A stretch of DNA of 64,000 bases, taken from assembly GCF_000003815.2 (NCBI RefSeq), contig NC_049996.1, positions 667,961-731,960 of the forward strand. The letters run 5' to 3'. Both the position numbers and the translations under genes were made by a program. A model generated the notes under the pieces. It did not search any database and was not told the origin of the DNA. It worked only from the letters and a program-made list of their open reading frames with translations. The DNA is from Branchiostoma floridae. Taxonomy: Eukaryota; Chordata; Leptocardii; Amphioxiformes; Branchiostomatidae. The stretch's first letter is position 1, and each line of letters opens with the position of its first letter. Positions 49,501 through 61,500 of this stretch are shown here, in pieces.

Positions 49501-52500
49501 TACTTTAAAAGGAAAGAGGTCGCCTGAAGTTTGGCCGTGAGAGTGGTCGGATTAACATAGCAGATTTACTTTACAGAGATCGTATGTTAGGGAGGGACGT
49601 GGTTTCCTAAGCTGAGGGCGCTGAAGACTTATCATTTGACTCCGACCTTGAGCTATAAATACTGTGTAAAAACATGCGATAAAATGTTTGATCCAGACTT
49701 AAAATGCTTGTAAATCTGAAGAATGTATATCATCGCAAACGGCAGGGGTCTCCTTTTTAGATAGGTTAGGCCGCAATGATTTGATTGTGCGGATGACATC
49801 AGCGCCCGCATAAACTTTCGCCCGTTTCTCAAAATAGATGCGTTTAATACTATTGTGAATCGTGCGAAAGAAGGTACCAAATAAGCAAAGATATGTTGCA
49901 AGTTACAAGAAGGTCCAGGAATTTTGATACCGATGAGTCTTCTTAAGTCAAAGAGTATTGTTTTTTACACCAAGGGTTGTGTGTTCGGTCATTTGTTCAA
50001 CCACCCTACCAAAGTATATTTCATAATGGAGGCAACTCTCTTCGCACGCTCTCATCAAATTTGGGGTTTCCAGAGGATGTCAAACACATAATTAACTCAG
50101 TATGACTGTGGAGTGGTTTAAGTGTTGCAGGTCGTTTAGATTAACGTAGCCGACCGCCACCACGTGCCCATGAGCCCCAAGGGCGGTGATACCGTTTGAC
50201 CAGTTCAGATTCAGATATCTTAATCGCTAAAACGTACAGAAACTTTCACTAAGAGCGGGGAGACCCATTTTCTGTTACGGGGGAAGGAAGGGACTGTGAA
50301 TATCCGGCCGTTCATCAAAGGAAAGAAGAATGACTTATGGTGAGACTATCTTAGCGGCCTTCTGTGTCTTTTTTAATAGCCTAGATTCCAGACTGTTTCT
50401 AGGGCCTACATCTTGCCCCAAGGAAATTTTACGATATATATCATTGGTTTGACATACAGATTAGCATCTTTTAAGCATCTTAAAGAAGCTGTCAAGTAGA
50501 GCGTGTCTTGACGTGGTCTGGACTTTGCGTGACCACAAAATCTCTAAACAAATGCTATAATAAAATATTGTCATAACCTAAATACTGTACGAGACAAATA
50601 CAGACTCTATAGCACGATAAAATGGTCAAATACCCGATCCTAAACACAATCCAGGTGACCACAAGAATGCCGCTAAGCTATAGGCTTAATCTGTTGCCCC
50701 CTAATCATCATCCAATAATCCGAGATTAAAGCGTTAATCTTCGTGTTCGATTAGCTTGATCCATTCATCCAGTTGGCATCCCTCTTGTCTTTGCCCAAGA
50801 TGTTGGTCTGTATATGTTTTCTATGTTATTGTGACCCAGTGACCCGGAATAAGTGATCTGACCTCTCTGATAACAACGCTCGAGCCACACCTGTGAAGTG
50901 TTGTAATGTGATCGTGATGAGTTTTATCTAAACCGATAGTGGGTTGTATTTGTTGTTGTAACCCCGTGACCCGTGAAAGATGGTCAAACCACAAAGATAA
51001 CCCAGGTCTATATAGGTGGGTCGTTAAAACCCACAAGAGTGTCCTTTATTGGGCCTGGTATCGTGAGTATGTGTCCCGTAAAGTCAAAAGGTCATCACCA
51101 ACTATCGTGATACTATAAGGATATCCTTGTGCTGAAAATAGAATAACGTAAAATTTCTTGTATAACGTTAGTATTATAGAAGATAAGTCATAATACTGTA
51201 AATACATATAAGTTCGCAGGGATTTAATTTCGCGGTAGCGGGAAAGGGACGTTTAATTTCGTGGTGGTTTTAAGTTCGCGGTAGCACCATGCAATGTAGT
51301 CTCTTACTGCCATGGGAAAATGTTCGCGGTGGTTTTAAATTCGCGGTGAAGTGGCCACCACGAAAACCGCGAACATTAAACCACCGCGAACATTTCTGCA
51401 TTAACAGTATTCCTTCTCTTAACGCTTTCATTGGCCTTTTAATATGGGTGATAATTAATGCTTCATCGTTTCTGTGTCATATCACTGGAACTAGAACCTG
51501 AATGTTTGGCCGCCAAAGTTTCCTCTGACGTACAGGAAAATTCCAGCACGATTTCTGCGCCATCTTGAACGTTTCAAAACTGAAGTTTAACTCTCGAAAC
51601 AACATGTGGTTCCGAGGAAAGACGTGCAGCGGTTTGAAGAAGAGGATGTTTCGGGTTTTTCTCCAAATGCCAGTTGTTGCCTGGGGCAGAACAGTCCTTT
51701 TTACAAATGTAGTGTGCTATCGGTAGTGTCATTGCAAAAGAGCATAGCCAAATCAACATGCCAGTAGGTTTTAACGTTTCAGGGTACGACTTTTTAAATG
51801 CCAGTACATTGCCATTGAAGGTGAAATTTAATCTTTATATACAGTATATTCGTGTTTAAGTCTTCAAAGTTAATTTTGCAAACTAATAAATGTAGATGTA
51901 CGGAAGAAATTCAAAAGGACAACTCTAATGCGCTTGGTTTGAGTTGAAGACATTTACAAAACTGTGGGTGACAATATCCCAAGCCGGTGATTCTGAAATG
52001 TTACGTTGCCTATAAGGAACGTTACTGTGTAAACGACACAGCGTGCATTATCACGCAGTTACCGCCCAACCATGTGCCAAAGTACATAATGATCAATCGA
52101 GCCGATCGTGAGATACAGCTGCGAACAGCAAACTAGTACTCGAACAATTTCAAAACTTCCCGTTATAGGAGCTGACCCTCCTTTCCTGGAGGTAAAAAGG
52201 ATATGCTTTTTTCCCTTTCCTTTAAATAACTTCCCGAAGTATCGTTCCTCTTAATTCCACATGACCGCATGTGAATTCTTTATAAGAAAGCGATCTCTCT
52301 GATATCCCAACCCCCGTCCTGTGTAGGTGCCAGGTATTTGGTAGCGTGCCATACTACAGTAACAGTAGACTGGGAAAAGTGTTGCCGCCACAAACATGGC
52401 ACATTCCTGTTCCCTGACCCTAACCCTGCCGACAGTACCTACACCGTGGGATGTTACAGGACACAGTGTCTACGCCAAATTGCGAAAATGATTCGCAAAG

Positions 52501-55500
52501 TGGCGCAAATTGGCGCAAAGGTCGCAATTTGGCACAAAAGGGTGAAATCCTTTTATCACTTCTAATCTCTTCTTTTGGTGAATTTTCAATCTTTGTACAT
52601 TTTTTTCTAATTCAGTGGTAACACTGCGATTTCCAAAGTTATCTTTATTCATTCCGTGTGCGGACATTTCGTTTGAAGAAGAATCTAGATACAAGAATCT
52701 GAAGATATCTGAGTGCGTTAAACCCTGTATAAAGAAAACAGAAACCAATGAATAACCGGAAAAGGAATTTGTATAATTTATATTTTTTCAAGCTTTTTCA
52801 GTTATGGAATGAAATACGTATTATTTATTGGTCATAAGATGTACCTTATTCGTCTGTATGCACGCCTGTTATTTACACTCATATACTAGTATATACGCAG
52901 CACAATATATTTTATTGTTGAATTCAACTGTCTTGTAATATTATTTGCTCGTTTTTAGTCCTTAAAACAATTAAATGTATCCAAAGATTGAACATAATCT
53001 AACATGATATCCTCTCTCTCTCTCTAGGTGGCAAGTATGCGTACGATGCCCCCACCCGTGCCAAACGCCCCACCGTCGAGGTGTCCGCTCACCCCAGCGA
53101 GGGCGGCATCTCTGTTCGTGACGTCACCGAGAAGCCCATCTCCGTTTCCCTGGCAGCGGCCACGCCTAGCGACTTCCCTGACGACCAGTACCTTCTCGTT
53201 CCCACGGTGGAAGCCAACGCCGTGGATAGGGGCGGCTTTTTCCGGGTCACGACCCCGGAAATGATTGCTCTAGAAAGGGACGGTTTTGTCAAGGTGACCA
53301 CACCGGCGATTGAGGTAGATGATGCTTTTCCAACGGTAAGACTCACCCAGGCTCGTCTCAAAAAGCTCGCGCTCGTTGCTGAAACGATATTTCTTTTCTT
53401 GAATATTCTCATCATTTGTCACACTGTAACACACAACCAGATATCCGTTCTAACAGTTTGTGTTTTGAGTTGGTGTCGTGTGAGTGACGTTTTCATCACA
53501 GATGTTTCTCATCTCAATTCACAGCATTCATCACTGATGCACAGAAGTCATATGTTCGTTTCTATTCGTTAAAAGTGATTTCGTTTCAACACACAGTGCG
53601 AACTTTTGAGACAAACCACATCGAAGTTTAGTGAAGGCACAACATAACCATGTAGTTAGGCTAACAGTTTACTACTGTGTTTTGGTAAACATCTAATTTT
53701 CTTGTTTATTAAACATTTTTGTCATTATTCGTATAGGTGTTTGCATACAGTACAAGTACATGTAACAGTAAAGCTATTTTACTTTGCCCTGTTTTGCAAG
53801 GTAGGTGTGTATTATGTACACTTTTGTGAATCGTACATATTTGTTCAAGCCAACTGTTGTGTATTTAACATAAAATTTGATATTTTCTACCACGTACCTT
53901 CAACAATGCCCCCATTTCTGGTCTACATTGAACGCTGCATACTACATGTGGAGTGCATTATAAAGGAGGTCCAGGGTCCAACCGGGCATGCGCAGCGAAA
54001 TGTATTATGGGTAATATGTAAAAGTGTAGGTCCCGGAAACATTAGCAAAGCACGTCTGAAAATTGTTATGCAAATCGATCGACGAAGTCTGGACATGTAT
54101 GAAGTATAGGCAAGACTAGAACTTTTAATAAGTAAGGGATTTTACATATAGAACCCACAGTGCATTTCGCCACGCATGTGCTATGAATTATGGACCTCCT
54201 TATAACCCCGTTCACACTTCCGAGTACGCATTCGCTGCGACAGGAAATATGGTTAGTATGTCAAAGTTGAAAGCCCCCGAGACATAAACAAAACACGTCT
54301 GATCATTGTTATGCAAATATAGACAATGATTGAGACGAGAACTGATTGCAAGTCTGGGGCCTTCACCTTTGACATATTACCCACAACTCTTGTCGTGGCG
54401 CGTGCGTACTCGGGAGTCTAACGAGCTTATTCTTGAATACTCATACGTCATGCATGGCGTCATACACCCTCCCAGGTTAAACCTGCCAGCGCCTTCAGGG
54501 ACCAGGATGTTATGGACGAAGAGGAGAAGAGCAAACTCAGGCAGCTTAAAGACGAGAGGGAGAAAATCAAACACCTTAAAGACAAGAAACAACAGAAGGC
54601 CGGTCCAGACCAAGACGATCAAGGCGATAAGGGCAAAAGAAGCTCTTCAGCTGAAAGAAAAGGACAACTCAAAAGGACACCATCTGAGGAAAGAAAGGCC
54701 AAGTTTGAAGAAAAACGCAAAGAAGAACAAGCATATCTAACACCTACTTCCGACCAAGAGGACGAAGAGTCAGACCAAGAAAGAGGCCGAAAGAGGGACA
54801 AAAAGAAAGCTGATGAAGCTAAGAAAAAGGCCGAAGAAGCCAAGAAGAAAGCAGAGGAAGCTAAGAAAAAAGCAGAACTAGAGGCCAAGAAAAAGGCCGA
54901 AGAAGAAGCCAAGAAGAAAGCCGAAGAAGATGCCCGGCGAAAGGCAGAAGAAGAAGCCAAGAAGAAAGCCGAAGAAAAAGCGCGGCGAAAGGCTGAGGAA
55001 GAAGCCAAGAAAAAAGCTGAAGAAGAAGCTAGGAAAAAAGCAGAACTAGAGGCCAAGAAACAAGCCGAAGAAGAAGCTCGGCGAAAGGCCGAAGAAGAAG
55101 CTAAGAAAAAAGCCGAAGAAGAAGCTAAGGCTAAGAAAAAAGCAGAAGAAGAAGCCAAGAGAAAAGCCAAAGAAGAAGCCAAGAAAAAGGCCGAAGAAGA
55201 AGCTAAGAAAAAAGCCGAAGACGACGCTCGGCGAAAAGCAGAGGAAGAGGCCAAGGAAAAAGCTGAAGAAGAGGCCAAGAAAAAAGCAGAAGAAGAGGCC
55301 AAAAGAAAAGCCGAAGAAAAAGCACGGCGACTTGCAGATCACAAGGCCAAGAAAAAAGCTGAGGAGGAGCGTCGCCGCAAGGAGGAGGAGGAGGCCGCTG
55401 AAATCCCAACAGGTAAGTTAGCCAGGATTCGAGTTCGACTTACAATACAGTGTGCCGTCATAACGTACAGATTTGAATATCAACCGTCATCGTGACTCTT

Positions 55501-58500
55501 GCCATGTCACGTGATGAAAGTAGTGGGTCATTCTACTTGGGGATGGCTGAAGATACAGCCAACAACTTGCTTTGTTTATTTTTTTTTATAAAAGTTAGTT
55601 TCTTTTATCACCGCATACAATCTTTCATGCAAACATTTTTCTCTGTTTTTTTAAGATGAGGTTGACGCTGACCTTGAAGAACCTCTCGATGACCTTGATC
55701 TCGAAGAAGAAGAAGAGATGCTCATCAACGGTGACCTCGCCAGCCCGAAGGAACCCGAGGAGATTCCCGTCAAGCCCAAGTTCATGGACAAGTTCAAGGG
55801 CACCCTGGTGGTGGAAGAGGGCGGGACCCTGACCTTGACCTTCAAGGTCATGGGAGTTCCGACCCCTAAGATCACCTGGATGCAGGGAGACAAAGTCCTT
55901 AAGGTATACCCAGCGTGGTCTAGTGCACTGTTGGTCGGCTTTCAGACTTTAGAAAGTCGCTGTATTTTGGTGTTGTAGGATCTTTGTAAGAATGTATGCA
56001 TGTCGTCTCTTACACAAGTTTTTATAAGAAGCTTTAACCATCTCTATCTTTTGTCAAGTTTTAAAATGATTTATGTACGGAAGAAGGACCACTTTAGGCA
56101 ACAAACAGTGAACAGTATAACGCAAAAACTAAAATGTAAAGACTAGCATTGAAACACATCTAAAAAATTTTAACTCCAAATCGACAGAAAAAATGGCGTT
56201 GAAACACATATAAAATTTCAAAGTGCAAAACCGACAGAAAATGTTATAGAACACGGGATTGAAACACATCTAAATTTCTTAACTAAAAAAACGGCAGAAA
56301 ATCTTATAGAACACATAGCATGACACCCTTCCCTTACTTCAGCCCTCACAACGGATAAAAATGACGTCGTCCGATGGTGACGTCACGATAGTGGTGAAGG
56401 CGGTAACCATGGAGGAGGCCGGGATTTACACCTGTGTGGCCGAGAACTCCGCAGGAGAGGCCTTCTGCTCGGCAACCATCAAGGTCAAAGGTAAGATCAA
56501 GTTCGAAGAGATGGTGACATGTGATTGGTCCGTTCCTAGCCAATAAAGGAGCGTGAACATGATTGTCGCAATGTCTTTTGAACTTTACAATAGAGTCATT
56601 TCCAGATGCGACGGCCATCTTGGATTTTTCCGGGTCATGCACCAAAACGAGGCTGGATAGGAGAGTCCTTACTTGAAAGCATGTAGAAAAAAGTGTTGAC
56701 TTTGCCCCGATTTTTTTTTTTGCAAATCACACTGGTTCCTAGCAACAGCAGGCTACGCCCAGCAACTTCAACAAAATCTTATTGGTCCCTAGCAACCGTG
56801 TCTAGATGACCAATCATTACCATCTCCTGTCGTAATGCCTAGCAACATTAGGTCATAGATATCGTTGATAAAATGTTTTTTTTTTTTTGTTGTTTGAAAG
56901 AAAAGTGATCGATATCATTTTAAAATAAAGATAGTCAACCTCAACCTAACATCATCCCAAAAAAACATAATTTACAAATAGAACTTTTTTATGCAAGAAT
57001 AATTAATGTAGTTTTAAGCACGTTAAGAGTTTGGCCAGGTGCTAAAGTGTCTCCGTGAAAGCATTTGAGTTAGACGGTCACTCGGCAGTTCCTTCACCGC
57101 TGCTTCCGTACACAGAGTGATGTAAAACAGCTGGGTTGAGAGTCTGACATAACGGGCCGAGTTTTGGCTCCCATGTCGTCAACATCGCACGCCTTTCTGA
57201 TGACGTCGTCTTCTCTACAGTTACGGAACGTACCATTCTATGTATACACAGAGGGTGGTTTTGGGAGGGGGTTCATCCTTAAAAAAATCTCGTCAGAAAT
57301 ATCTACTTTTCTTCTTCAAATTCTTCCCAGGAATGGTGTAGAATGGATCGCGAAACGGCAATACACGACGTTGTATGACATAAACTCAATTTGTTTGATA
57401 AATCAACATCACAGACAAGTAGTTAAAATTGGAATGCTTGTATGATTTACAAATCCGAATTGGATTATTGCTTTGTTATGTTCAATCCTATGTTAGTAGT
57501 TATTTTTTGTACTTTGAGTTATTATTATTGTTATATATATATAATTTCCCTTGGAAATCAGTTACTACGTAAACTGAAGGGACTACCCTAAAGATCAATA
57601 AATAAATTTTTAAAAATGGTACAGCCTACCTGAATGATGCTAACAGGTCAACACAAGGCATACACTCTGTACTGTGGCAAGGACAAGCTGTTATAAATAC
57701 CAACACGCTACCCTTCTGGTTTTACTTTGGCAGATGCCCATTCCAACGGTAAAATGTACAAGAATGTGTTTTCTAAACCATCTCTAATTGGCTAATTAAG
57801 CGCTAGCGGAGAGAGACAGCTACAACGTCTCGGTGCCTCCAGCCAAAATCCTTGCACGTATTTGGTCATAAATTTGTCACAGTGTCTGAACAACTGTTTT
57901 AACGAACTGGGCAATTTAGACTGGAGAAATATAGCTTGCTTTCTTACGTAAGCGCCTTCTCTTTTAAGTTAGGACAAGGAGTATTTCTGCACAAGCTGTT
58001 AGCTGTCACAGACACTCATGTGACGAGTGGGCTGTCAATGACATCCTACCCAAGTGATGACAGACGGCGTTTAGATCTTCTTTAGTTCGGATGTCAACAG
58101 TGCAGGACCGCAGCAGTTTTAAAAATGGGCTATTTTCTTTTGCCTTTCGTAAATTTCAGAACTGCCATAATGCAAGGTGAGAATTGTAATACAGAACAAA
58201 CATTGAGTATGAGATTGATTTGAACATTACTAGAATAGAAAAGAAAAGAAAGGAGCACCACAGTGACTATCATTTAAATCCTATCATTTCCGGAGATGAA
58301 TGAATATCCGCACACAAACACAAATGCATGTAGATAAGATAAAGAAGTTGATGATTGATTTGTTTCTTTTCCTTATTATTTGGATTAAAGCAAAATATCA
58401 GAACTTTTTTTTTGTGTAAGTTACACCACCAACTGGAAGCGATAATGCCAGTGGCCCTTCACTACAAAAAGCCCCAAGAATCATACTGGCACGAAGGCTT

Positions 58501-61500
58501 TAGAAGAGTTCCCCTTCCTACAGGAAATCGCCGATAGGAAATGCGAAGATGGCAGTTATCCAAACTGGCATTATAGTACTGTGTTTGTGCCAAATACGGT
58601 GTCAACAGGTATTACCGATCGAATCTAGGGGGCATTAGCACAATCCCTAAGACAAAATAAGTCTAGAGAATCGCGACATACTAGTAGTCTCTAGACAACT
58701 TGGTTCTTTGGTTGCCGTTTTTTTTAAATGTGTATGTGCAGTAACAAGTTTAAAACTACCTTTTAGCTTTAATGGAAAGAGATTTTAGCCAAAATGCTTC
58801 AGTTAATTTATAGAGCGAACATCTAAGGGTGCGGTCATATAGGTCGTGCGATCGTTTCGGGCATTTTGGAGGACAGCCATGTACGTGTCTTGCCAAGTTT
58901 ATCTGTCTCAAAATGCTGCTTTGGACCCTTCTCGGTGGTTGGTTGTGTCACGGCCTATTTGAAAATTCTATGGCATCAAAATCGTACGACGATCGCACGA
59001 CCTATGTTACCGCCCGAAACTACACCCACCTACACTCAGTCACACACTCGCACGATCCTTGACCCACATTCCCCCGTCGGCAAAAACTGTTTCTGACACC
59101 GAAAACTTTGGCCTGACAAGATTAATTGTCTCAGCGATTTGTCTTTCTTCAAGTTCACATCACCTGTGGAATCTCAGACCGACAAGGAACATCTGCTTCT
59201 TCTTACGTCATGAACCTGACATTGAAGTTGACATTGCATTCCAGCCAGCGAACTTGACACTAAAGTTAGTCGACCTTTCGCAGCCCTGGACGTTTTTTCT
59301 CAGGAATTCCATGTGAGACGGAAACCAATGGCAGCCAAATTTACCATCTATGGTGTGGACTTGAGTCTGACACTAGAGTTCGGCCAAGAAACGCACATTC
59401 TTTCGTTTGATGGGTCACAACTGCTTTGGTAGGATATGTATTTGAATAAAGTGAGAAAATTGGAAACAGACGATAAATGAAATGGTTCTCAACATGTAGC
59501 TGTTCAAAAGTTTTAAGTGAGAATTAAAGTACGGAAAATAGTGTTTTTGAAAAATTGCAAGTCTGACACTAGAGTTGGGCCAAACACATTCTTTTATCTG
59601 ATGGGTCACAACAGTTTTGATATGATGTATTTTCAAATACAGCGAGAAAACTAAAAACAGACAATATATGAAATGGTTAACGTTCTCAACATTTAGCTGT
59701 CACTAAGTAAGAATCAAAGTACAGAGAGATAGTGTCTTTAAAAGATCGGTAAGAATTAAAAGTGTGCTAGACATACTGATTGGTTGAGTTGTATCAATTT
59801 GCTAAAATCACTGAAAATGTCGTTCACGTAAGGTTAGCTGTAACACCCCGCAATTCCGACAGAAGGCGTTTTTGTCCGGTAGCACCTGCGTGTTTGCGAC
59901 ATAAACGTAGTGGGTTCGTCTGTATTCAATTCTTGAATCTGATTGTTAGTTCTCTTCTACAATGTCGAAATCTTAATATACAAGAAAACTCTTCTTGAGA
60001 TAAGTTGGAGTAGCTTTAAGTTACTATTCATTTGGTGAAAGAAAATCCGTCCGTATGTAATTATAAGGTAATTGGTCAATTATTGATAAGCTTTGTAAGC
60101 CAGTTGACCGTCACATTGTGGTCTACATCACTTCCGATTTTTGCTAATTATACAACAGATTTTGAACAGAAAAATTGAAACAACTGAATGTTCCAAGTAG
60201 AACCTAACGTTAGACTGACCCCCCTCTCGTACTGTGACCTCTATAATAGTCTATTCCAATGCGTCCGTATGTTACCACTAAATACACGAAAGCAAGATAT
60301 TTTTCGGGCCGCTTGCCTCCAAGATTTCAACTATTCTCAACACACCAGTGTACAATGTATGTTGAAAGAACAAGTACAACGCAGAACTTAAGTGAAAAGT
60401 GTTTATTACCATTTCTTAAGCTTCATTTCTCTCTCCCCAGCCAAACCCAAGATGGAAAGCCCTAAGATCATCCTGAGGAAGACCCGAGTTACCGCAGGGG
60501 AAGGGGACACTGTTCGTCTGGAAGCTATCGTTAAAGGTAGGCAAGGAGGTAGTTTTCTTTCCAATGTTTTGTTTTATTGGAAGGTCCTTTTCAATGGGAA
60601 AAACACTTGTCTACTCTTAAAGTTCTCTTCCATCCATCAAATGCCAACACCAGCATGAATCATGAAGCAAGAAGTGTTTCTCTTATACCTTTAAACCTTT
60701 AGAATATCCGAGAAAGAGGAAATGATTTTTTACATTTCTTGTGCCTTTATAATAGCAAAGAAACAAATTAATCATAGCACACATGACTTTATTAATCATA
60801 CTGAAACTGGACCATTCTAGATGATTCCAGAATGATTGCCTTTACCTGGTAAATTGGTCTGGTGACTCAAACCTAACTTGCCACAGAGAAATTACACGTA
60901 CTATATATAGAGAGTTTACAACTAGTACGCTGGTACTGAAAGTGACCAGAAAACATGATAACGGTTGACTCCTTGCCTTTAGCCTTATTCACATTCATAG
61001 GAATTGCCAAGAGAACTCTTCAGAGTTGACAATAGAAGGATCAATTCAAACTGGAAGCTCAACATGAAACTTTAAAAGTCCCTGTACATAATACAATGAA
61101 TTTCTTTAGCTTTACAATAGTGAACCAATAGTATAGACTCCTATAATTATTTTTGTACTCAGTATAATGATTTGAAACTGGATCATTCTAGATTGATCTA
61201 GAATGTTTGCCATAAACACAGTCTAGTGACTCAAACCTGACCCTTGGTGCCAGCTATTTGTAGACCAGTGGCTTCACACCACAGTGCTATGCCACATTAG
61301 GACAGATAGAGCCCCTATACAAATGTTAGCCTTCAAAAATAGACTCTTAGACACCAAACTTAAAAACACATCTTGGCTATCCAAGTCTTTTAAGGAGTGC
61401 AATAGGACACGGAGTAAGACGTTGCTTACAGCACCGGAAGGAAGCTTTAAATGTTTCGTATCGTAATTTGATAGCAGCACTATCTATGCTATAGACTGCT

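Larger units (their letters stand above)
44629..53027 (+). other. Very large intron with nested repeats
   Basis: 8.4 kb. Contains a 169-bp tandem repeat (46233), the LINE (46840-49145), MITE copy C (49769) and an inverted-repeat element (51193). Hidden 1-1 exons cannot be excluded, but I see no Ig. Confidence 0.6.
56491..60440 (+). other. Large intron
   Basis: Holds a LINE-like tail at about 57545-57612 (GATCAATAAATAAATT end), the inverted-repeat element at 58827 and a 196-bp duplication at 59365. No coding exon is supported. Confidence 0.6.

Noticed and set aside
54619-55409. Minus-strand frames rich in SSAFFLAS and FFGLFLG
   Set aside because: Antisense of the Lys/Ala/Glu repeat exon, which is in frame and spliced on the plus strand.
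58355-58537. 60-codon frame ending near a CAG
   Set aside because: Has peptide-like look but no donor GT in phase, so it cannot be placed in the gene.
59059-59316. 85-codon frame with a short Ig-like stretch
   Set aside because: No acceptor or donor in matching phase; overlaps the start of a tandem duplication; no Ig core Trp.
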